This document shows, in pieces, positions 23,360-35,989 of a stretch of 64,000 nt of DNA (position 1 is the first letter of the stretch; every line of letters starts with the position of its first letter). The notes under the pieces were generated by a model. That model ran no database searches and was not told where the DNA came from. It saw only the letters and a list, made by a program, of their open reading frames with translations. Both the position numbers and the translations under genes were made by a program. This stretch comes from Cichorium intybus (Eukaryota > Streptophyta > Magnoliopsida > Asterales > Asteraceae), in NCBI GenBank assembly GCA_023525715.1, contig CM042015.1:87730250-87794249 (forward strand), given 5' to 3'.

Positions 23360-24436
23360 GGAAAATTTGTTAAAAAGTCCCTATATTTTGGCTCTATTTA
23401 AGAAAAAATCCTCCATGATTTTTATTTTTTGATTTAGTCCTCTAAACCTGCAAAAATTTGTGAAAAAACTCGTTTCACCGGAAATAACAGCTCAGGGGTT
23501 AATTCACAAATAAAATGATTTTTCGGGGTTTTTTCGCAAATAAAATGACTTTTCTTCATTTTTGTAAGTGACATAACTTTTACATACGATGTCCAAATTC
23601 TACAAACTTTATATCCCTAGAAAGGTGGTAAGTAGTACTACAACTTTGGTAGACTTCTGTCTGTCTATGTTTAGATATTTTTCTACAACCCTTAAACATA
23701 AGCACAAACTCATTTTTGTCGGTTTTTAGTCATTTTCAAACATTCCTATCTCCGTTGTTATAACTCCAATTAACTTGAATATTTTTATTATGTTTTTATT
23801 ATTTCAAATATTACAATTTTCTGACTGATGACTTTTTCTAGTTCCTCATAGATTTTGATATATATAGCTATAAACATTGAATTCCACAATAATTCAATGT
23901 TTCGTGTGTATGAACACCCATTTTTAAATGAACATATATTTTGTTATACACATCTATTTCACTTGATTCTTTTTTCTATGCACTATTTGAAATATATACT
24001 AAAACTTTCATTTTAAAAGTGTCTTCTTAATAGCTTCAGATCTTGACTTATTCACCTCCAAACATGGCCTCTTGATAACACTTATTTTCTATTCTTTAAG
24101 GGATTGTAGTAAAATATCTTAACATATTCAGACGAAAATCTGTAAAACAAAGTTGTAGTACTACTTACCGTCTTTCTAGGGATATAAGGTTTGTAGAATT
24201 TGGACATCGTATGTAAAAGTTATGTCACTTACAAAAACAAAGAAAAATCATTTTATTTGCGAAAAAGCCCCCCAAAAATCGTTTTACTTGTGAATTAACC
24301 CCTGACCTGCCATTTCAGGTGAAGGAGTCTTTTTCACAAACTTTTACAGGTTTAAGGATTAAATCACAAAATAAAAATCAGGAAGGACTTTTTCCTAAAT
24401 AGAGTCAAAATGTAGGGACTTTTTAACAAATTTCCC
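23360..24436. mobile_element. Mutator-like element with about 300-bp terminal inverted repeats
   Basis: The left end GGAAAATTTGTTAAAAAGTC and right end (read inward) GGGAAATTTGTTAAAAAGTC start inverted repeats of roughly 300 bp, with scattered differences. The flanks TATATACAAA (23350-23359) and TATCTACAAA (24437-24446) match at 9 of 10 positions. The 450-bp centre carries no frame of note. This is a non-autonomous, long-TIR MULE. Confidence 0.85.
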
Positions 24437-24446
24437 TATCTACAAA

Positions 24447-25194
24447 AGAATTACATGATCATTCAAGATTTAGTCATGATAACATTCGAGAGTCACGTCA
24501 TAAGATGCAAAATTCATAATAATATTGCAAATATTATATGAGGTGAAATATAAACGAAGAATTGTTATGTGGTACTTACTTTAACTTAATACATTATAGT
24601 CTTATAATACTAAATCATTCTTCTAAAAACCATTTTATGTCATTTTACATTTTTAAAGTACTTTATTAGCTAGTTTTTATCAAACGTCTTATTTTATCGG
24701 CTAGTTTTGTTAAACATAACATAACATTGGCATGATGTATTCTACTACGTAAATCAATTTTATTTGTTGTAACCAAGTTTTCTCACAAGAAAGTGGCTAG
24801 TCGAAAAACAAATACAATAATTAAAATCATTAGAAAAGAAAATAATATATAAACATCATCCCTAATGCCCCTGATAACATGTCCCACGCCAAAGAAAGAA
24901 ACAAAATACGATGTTGAGCCTTAAACAAGTATGCACGACAACTAGACAGGAATAATAAAAAGCTTTTCTCAAGAATTGATCTAAAGAAGGTGACCAAAAG
25001 CCTTAACCAAAGAATATACATCCATAAAGAAACCATATAATACGGTTACCTTCGAATCCCAAGAAGCCCTTTTTGACAAATCAACATTTAACAAGAAAAG
25101 AACAAAAGAAAAGGCATCCTTAAAAGAAGATAAAACATCTATAGACAATTATACACATACCCTTAAACCTTAAACCTAAAAAAACCCGTAAAAT
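24447..25194. other. Intergenic region and upstream flank of the second AWPM-19 copy
   Basis: AT-rich. From about 24990 it shares AAAAGCCTTAACCAAAGAAT and a following ACATCTATAGAC-like phrase with the region upstream of the intact AWPM-19 gene. Confidence 0.5.
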
Positions 25195-25980
25195 ATGGAT
25201 GACCGAATAGGATCGACAATATGTTATGTTACGATATTGCATATCGTGGTTTTGGGAATCAGTTACTGGCAAATGAATAAAGATGTTGACGATTCCATCG
25301 TTGGTATTATTCTTTCTCCAATGTACCACACCCCCACAATGCATACGATGTAGGATTTTAACGTTTGTATGTTGTTTCAACAGGTTCACTATTTGATTTA
25401 CTGAAATCATTGTCGTCAATTCACTTCTCGATGGAAAATGCAGTCATAGGCTTCTGTATAGCTTTTGTGTTGGCTGCGATTGTCATTGGCGTGGCATCGT
25501 TTTCATCAGAAAGAAACCCTTATCGCGTTTGGAGATATCTTTTGTGGCTTGTAGTAGTATTATTTGCTACTAGCATATGGATTCTCGCTATTAATGCCAT
25601 GGGGTACCTTTTAGTACTCTAAATATTAATGGTCTTTTTATTCAATATATATGACATGACACATGACCATACTATGAAAAATATTTTTTCAAAAATTTGA
25701 ATAAACAGATGTTTTTTTGTCTTGCATCAGATCAGATTTTAAATTTTACCTTTGAAAACAAATGCACAGAAAGAAAAAAATACAAAGATGTATAGAACTG
25801 TTCAAATTACATGCATTGGTTACTGGTTAACACTCTCATTTTTTTATAAACAAAATGGAATTTAAAATAATTAATGAAATTTCACAAAATGCGAACCTAA
25901 CATTTCCATTTTTTGTAATTTTCAGACAAGGATGGAGAATTATACAATCAGCTTAGCAACTCAATTCGGTTATCAACGGA
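25195..25980 (+). pseudogene. Decayed tandem AWPM-19-like copy
   Basis: Exon 1 (25195-25303) and exon 2 (25384-25603) keep the exact phase of the intact gene, and exon 2 has the same length (220 nt). They encode a diverged protein with phrases such as HFSMENAVIGFCIAFVLAA and SERNPYRVW that align with the AWPM-19 core. No counterpart of exon 3 (the FAWKEIELEGRNARL segment) is found. An exon-4-like piece (about 25925-25979, RMENYTISLATQ) follows. Joining exon 2 directly to it shifts the frame and stops after a few codons. Reading into intron 2 stops at 25620. The first transmembrane region is retained but strongly changed. I read it as a pseudogene or a truncated paralogue. Expression cannot be excluded. 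Confidence 0.8.
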
Positions 25981-27506
25981 ATAGAATTGAAAGATTGTTA
26001 CAAATAATCAAATGTATCCTTCGAGGCTCTTGACCATGTTGGCACTCGATTTCTTATTCTTTTTCATATTATGTTATATAATTTCAATAACAACTGTCAT
26101 TTGTACAATGTAAATTATACAACTGTATTTGTGTAATTTAAAAAATAAAATAAAAAAGAACGCCCACCTTCAAGTATCATTTGCTAGTAATTCTCTAATT
26201 TTATTTATTTATATTTTTATTGTATTATATTAATACTTTGTACTTTGTAGGACTAAATATAAAAATAAAAAGCTTACTACCACTTTCCCTCTTTTTATAA
26301 TATAAAGAATGCTATATAATATAAAATTTAGAAACTTTGAAATTTATTAGAGGAGAAAATAATATTTTATTGCAATTTTGTTAAACTCAAAAAGTCAACA
26401 CATGTCTTTGTCCTTGAAACCGACCTTGCACACAATGAAAACATCGAAATAACATTTACATTAAGGACTTCAGTCGATAGAACTTTGCAAACTGAGGTTT
26501 TATAAAGTAATTCACATCATGAGTATCAAGTGAAATGTTAACAAACATCACAGTTATTAAAGGACATGTACCTATAGCAGTAAGGGATGAATGACAGGCT
26601 GACAGCTATTAAATGAATAACCAATATCACAAATTAATATATATTGAAATTAAAACTCCCACAATACAGCTACAAGTCATAGTAATAAAACCGTTGATTC
26701 GTATATAATCATATAGCCATGTATTCAACCCACTGACAACATTTTTCAGACAAAAAAAAAAAAAAAGCTCCATAACAACACACCCACAAATATAAGTGTA
26801 AAATATAATACTATCCAGTGTCACGAGAAAAAAAATACAAAAAACAGCAAACAGCAACTCCTACCACAAAGCCGCCTCGTCAGGAACAAAACCATGTTTT
26901 GTAGTTTGACAAAAGATTCATGAAATGACTAGGAACCCCCTGGCTTTACATGATCAATTTCTGTATTCAAACAAACAAACGACAAATGTTAAGTACAAAT
27001 TTATATTAAATGTGTTTTTTCCCTCCATGGACCCAATTTAGAGAATGTTTGAATTTGAATTGGGTCTGTGATGTGATTGATGATCATTAGATGAGGTAAT
27101 CAATCATGATCTGATCCATAATATAGTTTAACAAATGGATCAGATCCAGATCAGATCCATGTTTTTTTTTTATTTTTAATATCGAGTTTTTTAACACCAA
27201 ATATTTGGATAAAACAAAAACCTAGTACTATAGTACAAGCATGTTGTTGACGTTACACGAGTAATCCTACATTGGCAATGAGGAGGGCGTTTATGTCTTT
27301 TGCACAGAGACGAGAGATCGAAAGCAGATTCTTGTCGCACCTTTTTGGATAGGATTAGAAAGTATAATTTGTCTCATTCCCATCAGTCTCAGTCTAATGC
27401 ATGTCAAACACAGTAAAAGGCTGTCTGTCTGGTGGTTTTGTTTTGTTAACAAATTGACAACCAAATAATTATTATTATTGTTGTTGGAAGGAAACCCACC
27501 TGAAAT
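25981..27506. other. Intergenic AT-rich region and 3' flank of the minus-strand gene
   Basis: No gene seen. The right part includes the 3' UTR of the gene ending at 27507. Short direct repeats of GATCAGATCCA occur near 27110-27160. Confidence 0.5.
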
Positions 27507-29240
27507 TTACCTCGCGGATCCTGAAAACACCTCGAAAATTCCACAACAATTCATCCAGGAAGCCGTTTTTCGCTCTTCTATTGGAGGTGAACCTACCAAT
27601 GCCTGCATACATTTTCACAATTTTATACAAGTTATAAATTTACAAATTTATATAAAATATTGAACCATAAAAATAAGGTACACGTGCGGTTATATAATGT
27701 AACAACCCAAACCCAAACCCAAATTTACAAAATAGTCCATTAACTTTTCGACACAATTACTTTGAGCCCAAAGTTTAACAAATTAGGGTTAAATGCAAAA
27801 CTTAGAAAGGTACTTTCAATGTTATACTTATCATCCCACTTCCCACCTACTTCCATTTCTTTGTATTACAACATAGTACTTTATAAAATTGCCCAATTAT
27901 AACAATATCATCCAAATACAAAGCAATTTTCAATTTTATAATTGGGTAGATTTTTCAAAGTACGGTGTCCAATTAAGAAAAAAAAACAGAAAGTACAATG
28001 CTATGATTGGGTATCTGACTATCTGTATATTAACATGAATCACTTAATCCAACCATCTTACAGAGATTAAACCCTACTTAGTGAACTCGGGTATAAATTA
28101 TAACCCAAAATTCTTTGAATGATCAAAAACCGAAAAAAGATAATATTTAGAAACAAAAAAGAGTATATGGTATACCTTTTTATCAGAGTGCTCAACTGTA
28201 CCAGTTTCATCTAGATGTGTAGACGGTTCAACAACCCCAGTGCTTAATAAAACTGATTCATCTACACTAGAAGTTGGAAAATCGTCCTTCAATGGAAGAT
28301 CCCTAACAGTAATGTTTTCTTCAACAACTTCGGGTGTTTCAGGTACTTGTGATGAAGAATCAACTGGTTCAACAATGGGGGAAACCTCTACCTCTTCAAC
28401 TTTCTCATCAACTGGGTCAACAATGGGGGAAACCTCCACTTCTTCAACTTTATCAGTTACCGTTTCAGGCGAAGTTTCATCTGCTGGAGGTGATTCAATT
28501 GGAGCAGGTTCAATTACGACTTCTTTCTTCTCATTAGACTCGTCATCTGAACTACTACCAGAACTTGATTTCGACCCTGTTTCCTTAGATTTGTTTTCAG
28601 ATGAATCGTCTTCTTTGTTCACCACTTCTACCGACGGATCTTGAGCGTTTTGGTTGTCCTGTGAAGTCGGAGAACTAAGTTCACCACCGTCATTCTCTCC
28701 TGACATCGTTGGAATCAATTGAAACAAGTAAGAATACGATAAACCCTAAATTGAACTTAAACAAGCCAAGCTTTATATAATAGATAGTAGTTGATGGGTG
28801 TGCTAGTCGACTGCTAGTGAAACAACTCAAAAGTGCTAAAATCCACGCGTTTCTTCACAATTTAAAGTAAAATCCAATACCAAATACAGGTAGCTTAGAC
28901 CCACAAACCCACTTTAAGAAATGAATTCAAATCGACCAATAGATGCAGAAAAAAATTGAGAAACAGATGTATAAACAGCTAAACACAAAACACGTTTAAC
29001 TTTTCACAATAAACTAATCAACACTTTTAGGAGGAATTGGGCCACACCCACGCATTGATACGACATAAAAGATTGAATAGCAAGTGGGTCGAGTGTAAAT
29101 CGTTGGATAAAAGCAAGAACATAAAAAAATGAGGAGACAGATTGAGGGTATGTGTGCGTACCCTGATTAGGGTTAGTTGTGGATGAGTTATGAACCTTCT
29201 TCTTCTTAGCAGCTTTTCGCTTCTTAGCACCTGATGGCAT
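27507..29240 (-). CDS. Conserved plant protein of unknown function, three exons, 232 aa
   Basis: On the minus strand, exon 1 (29240-29162), exon 2 (28699-28176) and exon 3 (27602-27507) join in frame through GT..AG junctions to 232 residues. Exon 1 gives MPSGAKKRKAAKKKK, a strongly basic start that could be a nuclear or nucleolar signal. Exon 2 is acidic, rich in Ser, Glu, Val and Pro, and probably disordered. It holds a tandem duplicate of KVEEVEVSPIV(D/E)PVD. Exon 3 ends WMNCCGIFEVFSGSAR, with a Cys-Cys pair that could be lipid-modified. I recall plant proteins with the same MPSGAKKRKAAKKKK start and a (W)xSCCGLFEVF end, but no function. The exon 3 acceptor (TATGCAG at 27603) was chosen because it keeps the frame; TTGGTAG ten bases downstream would not. 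No catalytic motif is visible. Confidence 0.8.
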
Positions 29241-29769
29241 GATTGAATTTGTGGAGATGAAATAGAGAAAGAGGATTTTGGGGGTAGTTGTCTCCTCTTC
29301 TTTGTCTCACTGTAAATCGCTAGTAGGGCCTTCACTAGACTAACGGATGAATCTCGTGGACTGAAAGATTCAAGTTAAAAAAATAGTGCTGCTGGCACTT
29401 TTGGCAGGTTGCCGACGGTGGTGGGGTTAGGGGGTGGGGTGGGCCGTGGGGTAGGGTGTATGGGGGCGGGATGGGGATGTCTAAAATAATAAGTAAAAAC
29501 GTTTTTGTTCAAAAAAAAAAAAAAAAACTAGAGATTTATAGCCACTTTATTAAAATGGCAAATTTATTGAAAAAGATTTTAAATTTTAACCCATTCTATA
29601 TAATATATCATTTTTAATGTGATAAATTGAATACTTTTTATTATTTTATATAATATTTTTATAAGTTTATGTAACGTTCTAGACGAAGTAGTAAAAGTAG
29701 AGTATTTATATTAAAAGTATAAATTATTTATTAAAATGACTAGGTATTGTGAATTGATATGTGGAGTCT
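29241..29769. other. 5' flank of the unknown-function gene and intergenic DNA
   Basis: Contains the promoter side of the minus-strand gene, a G-rich patch (about 29405-29480) and a poly(A) run near 29510. No other gene is seen. Confidence 0.45.
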
Positions 29770-30381
29770 AATATTGAAGAATCCGGAGGACGGGATATGG
29801 GGCTTCGCCCAAAAAGCACAGTCATGGCCTTCGGATGAATGGCGAATTTGGAAGAGTAGCTTCGACCCGGAGCGAAAAGCGAATGATGAAGCACTAATCA
29901 CAAGTGGATAGTGAAGTCAGCAGTCTAGGCTGAAGCGTAGTTTCAGTTAGAAGTTCTGAAGCACTACCCCACTACTGAAGCTAGTTGAAGCTTCAATTGC
30001 TTTGAGTTGAGTTAACTCGATTTCTTGGTAACCAAGTTTGGCACTAATTAATAGGCGTGTCAGAAATAATATGGGATTTACAAGGCCTATCAAATCAGTA
30101 TGGTACACAACCCAACCCATATGTATAAGGTCAACTTTCCTTATAAGTACATCTTATTGATTGTAACCCCAAAGGTGGTGTAAAAAATAGTGCAATAAAT
30201 ACTAGTCTTGTATAACATTCATCATCAATAAAATCACTCTAGTTTTTTCTAGTGGATGTAGTCTGATTACTCTAATCAAGTAAACTATGTTAAATCTCAT
30301 TGTGTTCTTGTTTAATCTTTTTGGAGTTTTGCTTTTCATTATTGTGTCCGGATTTGTCAAGGTTGCATCTTGATCCCAACA
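29770..30381 (+). repeat. 5' LTR of a decayed copia element (left edge approximate)
   Basis: The right edge is set by the terminal CCCAACA (30381) followed by the primer binding site. Promoter and polyadenylation-like words (TATAAGTA, CAATAAAATC) lie inside. The left edge, near TATTGAAGAATCC, is only an estimate. Confidence 0.6.
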
Positions 30382-30383
30382 AC

Positions 30384-30394
30384 TGGTATCAGAG
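30384..30394 (+). other. Primer binding site of the decayed copia element
   Basis: TGGTATCAGAG, complementary to initiator tRNA-Met, two bases after the LTR end. Confidence 0.9.
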
Positions 30395-30396
30395 TT

Positions 30397-33300
30397 ATGG
30401 TTGAAGAAGAGAAGATTAAGATCAATAAATTTGAGGGTCACGATTTTCGATTTGTGGAAAATGCAAGTTGAAGATTATCTCTACCAAAAAAGGTTACATC
30501 TATCATTAATCGAAAGAAAACCAGACACGATGAAGCAGAAGGATTGGGATCTATTAGATCCACTAGCTTTTAAAGTGGCCAAGTTGTCATTAGCAAAGAA
30601 CGTTGCTTACAACAATGTCAATGAGAAGACAACGTACGAGCGTATTAGAGCACTATCTAGCATGTATGAGAAACCCTCAGCTGCAAACAAGGTTTTCTTG
30701 ATCAAATAATTGATTAACACGAAGATGAAGGAAGGCAATTTCGTTAACAGATCACATCAACGAATTCAACTTAATAATATCTAAATTGATATATGTTGAT
30801 ATTGGGTTCAAAGGCGAAGTCCATACGTTATTGTAAGAACCAAACTTTTTTATTTAATTATACTTGTATTTAAAAGATAATGTTAGTGAGGTAAACTTTA
30901 ACATAAGGGTAATTTGGTTATATTGGGTAAAAAATTATATAACTTCAATGTTTTATGGTATGGTTATGATATGATATGTGTTTAGACTATAGTGTGTAAG
31001 TTTGACGGCTTCAAGCTCAATATTGGGGAAGTTATAAATTTTGGTTGGACAGTTGGTTTTCAGCGTAATTTATGCAATGCGTCCGTTCGAGGTACGTGAC
31101 GCGTCCCAAAGTGGATTGCCATTCTAATAGAGACTTTGAAAGCAGATTGTTATATCCAATGTTCAAGGGGTTTGACGTTAAAATGGGCTCGTAACTCACG
31201 TGACTCGTAGGTGGTAAGAACGCGATGCATTTTATTGGAGGGGCCTAATAGCATGATGGAATCGTGGAAGAACGCGACACGTTCACTGCATAGGGACGGT
31301 TGTTGGAAATTTGAGTTGTCTAGATAATTAAATGGTGGGTTGATATGATGGGTCTTTGTTTGACCCGAGGAGAACAAAGAATATAAATGGGTTTACACCC
31401 CAAAAATCATATTATCCTCTCCCCAAAACACTCTCAAGGATTAGTGTATGTGTGTGTGTATTTTCTTGGTGTTTTAGTGTGTATGGTCGAATTTTTGAGG
31501 AATCAAGGGTGTTTTCAAGGAACAATCAGGTACAAACTAAATATCTTGAGGTAATCATTTAACCCCCTACATTTAGTTTGAGATTAAATCCATGAATGGA
31601 CGAAAATCTTATGAACCCTAAATTATAGGGTTTGTTCAATATAGTAAAAATGTTGTTGAATAATTGTTCCTTGATAAACCTTTTTGATAGCTTGAAGAGA
31701 AACTATGGCTTACACATGAATTGTATGATGAAACCCATTGTGGTAAATATGACATGTTAGTGGATAAGGAAATGATCCAAATTGTTGAAATGTATCAATA
31801 AACGTTGAAAGTTAAGATGGAACACCAAGTTATTAAAATTGGGAGGTGTATACTTATTACTTAATGGATTAAGTCTTATTAAGTACTTGATACCCTTTAA
31901 GATGGGTGAAATAGAATAATTGACTTTATGAACACATAATGTCTTGTGTTGGTGTGGATTGTATGAAATCATGATTATAGGATTCCAAGAGCAAGAAGTG
32001 AGGATATAAAAGGTATTCAAGTCAAGAGATTTATATTGACTGGTAAGTCAAGTACCAAGGTAAGTACATAATACGACACTATTATTGATACATGTCATGT
32101 TGATTGTTAATGTATGTTTATATTAAGATTGTTTTTAGTATGTTGCAATGATAAAACATCATCAATGGTATGAATGTTTCATGATATTGTTTTGGGTTGG
32201 AACCTAGTCTTCTAGGTTAATAGCTTGATAGAACTATAAATAATTGTGTCAAGTCGAGAGTATGTCTAGACATACAACCCTTGCGGGTATGGGGCTCAAG
32301 ACGCCCATGAATCCATGACAAGGTCTAGCATTGGTGGATTGAGATTGTGACTCCTATTGTTATAACCATAAGGTACAACATCAGTGGTTTGGGATAAGAC
32401 GCCATTTGAAAAAACCATTGTGGAAAGGGACCTACTCGACCCAAATGGCAATTGATCCTTTGTATATTATAACTTGGGGAATATACTTCACATACTTGTT
32501 GGGAAATTTTTGTCATGTTGATAATTATTTATGTACTCACAAGATGATTGTTTTATTTCTTTTGTTGCTCAATTTTGTAACAGGTATCCAGGAAATAAAT
32601 AAGGAGTAGAAAGAATAGCAGTGGAATTTTGCACTAGAGGAACTTCTAGTGATGTAGAGACATGGAAGCTAGACTAATTAGAAAATATTTTGTTGACATG
32701 TACATTTGTGATATGTTTGCCATGACTCTTGTATATTTTTGTGACACCCGATGATATATAGAACTTTATATTTTATGAAAATGTAATACAGAAGAATCGA
32801 GACATGTTTTTGTTTACTCTGATTTTGTTATATATTTCAATGGTGTATGAAATGTGTTGTTACAGTTGCTGTTATTATCTTCTCTCTAATAAAGTTGGTA
32901 TGGAACCATCATTGTTGTCAACAATGCTTCTAAAACCACGAAGATTGCATTCAAAGGTATTTGTGACTTGATTCTAGGTGAGGATATCTGTAAAGGAATG
33001 TGGGTGAGTGCTCTAGCAGTTTGATAACTATCAAAGATAGAGGGAGAAGGTCCAACGGAGGAGGTGGAGATAGAGGAAATATCGAGATAAACAGGCAGTT
33101 AAGAAATCGGAAAGACATTATCTGCTAAAATTGCAAAGAAAAATGACACTTCAAGAATCATAGCTTAAAGACTTTGGTCAATAAAAGGAAGAAGGAAGCA
33201 AATTTGGCAAAATATTATGAAGATGTTCTTATTTTTTATGTGGAGAGTTCCTTTGAATCTCGGATAATGGATTTGGGTGCTTCATTCCACGTGTGTCATT

Positions 33301-33834
33301 GCACAGAAGTAATGTAGAATTTCAAGCATCATAATGGAACAATTAGACTCGCAGACAACAAGAGCCAAGATATCACCAAAGATTAGGAATTCTGTCCTCA
33401 ATACTACTTTGGGTTCAAAGTGGACATTGAAAATGTCAAGTATATTTCATACGTGGAGAGAAAGTTTATATCAGTATGGTCGCTTGATGACGAAAGACAT
33501 CATATCAAATTTGGCAATCATCGGTGGAAAGTAACGAATGGGGTGCTGGTAGTTTCTCAAGCTCAGAAGCGAGGGACATTGTGAAGTTTTAACAGGAGAA
33601 GTAAGCTCAACAGTTGAAGATACAAAGACTTGTGTTATGTGGTACCAAAGGCTTGGACATATAAGTGAGAAGGTTAAGGATATGTTTCGTATGTCAAGAT
33701 TAAGGACAGTGAATTAGAGAAGCTAGAAGTAAAAGCGAATAAATGCTTCTCTATTGGGTATGGATTGGATGACTTAGGGTACCACTTATGGAATAGCCAA
33801 TGTCAAAAATCTATCTGAAGCCGGGATGCGAGAC
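30397..33834 (+). pseudogene. Decayed copia gag-protease-integrase remnant, interrupted by an LTR
   Basis: The gag starts at the ATG at 30397, shifts frame near 30445 and continues to an in-frame stop at 30709. The phrase MYEKPSAANKVFLIK aligns with the young copia gag at 56805. After the LTR at 30832-32864 the gag resumes (KGICDLILGEDI near 32955), then a zinc-knuckle relic near 33120, a protease relic (IMDLGASFH near 33265), a gag-pre-integrase relic (MWYQRLGHISEK near 33640) and a piece from the integrase C-terminal side (NKCFSIGY near 33745). Integrase core and RT are deleted or scrambled. There are many stops and frameshifts. Confidence 0.8.
30832..32864. mobile_element. Probable solo LTR (about 2.0 kb) inserted in the copia gag
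   Basis: It starts TGTAAGAACC and ends GTTGTTACA, with TGTAA..TTACA termini. The gag reading frame before it (SPYV-type ending at 30831) and after it (LLLLSSL from 32865) join to match the ALLLASLP stretch of the related gag at 57230. The 5-bp flanks GTTAT and GTTGC match at only 3 of 5 positions. No gag-pol lies inside, so a long solo LTR, as of a gypsy-type element, is the likeliest reading. Confidence 0.65.
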
Positions 33835-34405
33835 TGTTGGGATTTGATCACATAAACACAGTAACATATGCAGCGGAAGACAGATAATATCAAATCACAG
33901 AAATTCCATGAACAATGTTCAAGATCATACAATTCATAACATTTCATAACAGATCATAGCAACTTAAAACTTAAACAAAATATACCTCAGCAAGTCTTCT
34001 TCTTTGTACTCTTGTCAGGACCATGATTGCAAGGATGATCAGGATCCAAAGTGTGAATCCCTCCAATGGCTTGTACCTGGTGACACCAGAAAACCAAGTA
34101 GATCAGACGCAAAGAACTCCAACTCTAGAGAGAGAGAGAGTATATTTCGCAGATGGAAGGAGGGAGGAGGGGAATTGGTGGCTGAAGGGTTTTTGGGATG
34201 CCTTAGGATCTCACCCCAAGGCCTTTATTTAAAATGCATGGGCTCCTAGGGTTTCAAACTTAGGAGCCTTTTGGCGGCCGCACCATCCATTGATTGTATC
34301 TTTAACCAATTACAATCCAGTTCCTTTAATTGATTCTAAATTAATTCTAGATCAATTTATCAATTAAATTATTCTTCTAGTTTCTAATTAATTTATTTTC
34401 CAACA
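33835..34405 (-). repeat. Possible solo LTR of another copia element, minus orientation
   Basis: Begins TGTTGGGAT and ends TTCCAACA. Read on the minus strand it starts TGTTGGAAAAT and ends ATCCCAACA, with the TTCCGCTGC phrase near the 3' end common in copia LTRs. The flanking pentamers do not match, so this may be a recombined fragment. A (GA)n tract lies near 34125. Confidence 0.5.
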
Positions 34406-34439
34406 AATTAATAAACTAAATATCATTTCTTTTATTTTG

Positions 34440-35660
34440 ACTCCAAATGTTTTTCTGGGTTATGAGGGCAACCCAAAAGGACTCTACCTTTTATCATAAG
34501 TATTATAACAAGTTGATGACCTTAGATACTATTCCAACATCAAGTAGTTCCAGACCACAAAATATCTTCTCAATAAGATTGAGACAGTCACTTTATGGAT
34601 TGAAACGATCTGTACGGATGTGGTATAATCGTCTAAGTGAGTACTTGATCATAATGCGATATTTGAATAATGATATTTGCCCATGCGTGTTTATAATTAA
34701 ATATGCTTCAAGATACACAACTATTGCAGTTTATGTAAATGATATGGATCTCATAGGACCTTGAAAGAATTGTTCGAAGCTGCTGAAATCTTGAAGAAGT
34801 AATTCAAGATTAAAGATATTGGGAAGACACGTTATTGCCTTGCCCTGCAGATCAAGCAACATAAAGATGGGATTTTCCTCCATCAAGAAAATTACACCTA
34901 AAAGGTGTTGAGATGCTTTAGTCATCATGACGCAAAGCCTTCATCTACTCACATGTTTGTTTGTTATCTAGACATTAAAAAGGTCTCATTCTGTCCAAAG
35001 GAGAACGATAAATAGATATTGAGCCCTGAGTGTTAATATCTGGGTGCAATAGGCATATTATTGTAGGTGGTGCAATATACTAGATCGGACATCTCATTAG
35101 TTGTAAACTATCTTGCTCGACACAACAATGCACCAACAAGCCACCACTGGATTGGTATTAAAGATGTCTTCCGTTACCTTAAAGGTACTATGGATATGGG
35201 TTTACTTTATCCTTACACGTCATCGAGTGGATCTACCCCGAATGATACTCGAAATAACACGACCCTTTTCGGTTATGCCGATGCATGTTACTTATCAGAC
35301 TCGCATATGGGGTGTTTCCAATTTGGTTAAGTATCTACCATCAGGAACTTGCCGATATCATGGAGGTCTCGTAGACATTCTCTAGTTTATACTTCGACAA
35401 ATCACTCCAAACTACTCGTGCTCTATGAGGAGACAAAAGAGTGTGTATGGCTTTAAGTTATGATTGGCTATATTCGAAGTACATGTGATTTAGCTTATGA
35501 TCCCAATAAATCAGTTGTCATATATGAAGATAACTCTACTTTATTGATCATGCGAAACATTGTTACATCAATGAGGATAACACTAAGCACATCTTTCCAA
35601 AAGTGTTATTTACATATGAACAACAAGCATTTCAAAAGATTGAAGTACAATGTATAGGAT
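34440..35660 (+). pseudogene. Copia reverse transcriptase / RNase H remnant
   Basis: Pieces in changing frames give RLRQSLYGLKRSVRMWYNRL (34573-34632), AVYVNDMDLIG (34728-34760), where the catalytic D-D motif reads N-D, KDVFRYLKGTMDMGLLYPY (35161-35217), GYADACY (35272) and VVIYEDNSTLL (35516-35548). These are the order and motifs of copia RT and RNase H. In-frame stops are frequent, so it is inactive. It may continue the element that starts at 29770 or be a second one, since the integrase core between them is missing. Confidence 0.82.
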
Positions 35661-35989
35661 CAAAGAAGAATTATGCATACTTGTTCAGCGAGTCACTGCC
35701 AAAGTATTCGTTCCAAAAACATGTCAGAGCCATTAATGGACTTAGGAAGCTCTCTAACCTACCTAAATGACATGTATCATGCACCCAGTTGTGTATAATT
35801 AAGGATTGGATCCTGACATATGCTTAGCACCCTGTTGAGTGCATGTGAGGAAGAGCATACTGGTGAATGCTTGTGTACTCTTTTTTTTTTTCTTTAGTTC
35901 AAAGGTCTTGTCCCATGAGGTTTACCTTGACAAAGTTGTTTTTAACGAGACACCAGGTGTATCCCATTCTCACTAAAAACATTTGAAAT

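Noticed and set aside
28240..28644. 134-codon plus-strand frame, Ser/Thr/Gly-rich
   Set aside because: It is the antisense of exon 2 of the minus-strand gene, which has splice-consistent exons and conserved ends.
34004..34249. Two overlapping frames near the GA tract
   Set aside because: They fall inside the probable solo LTR at 33835-34405 and overlap in different frames. No domain is seen.
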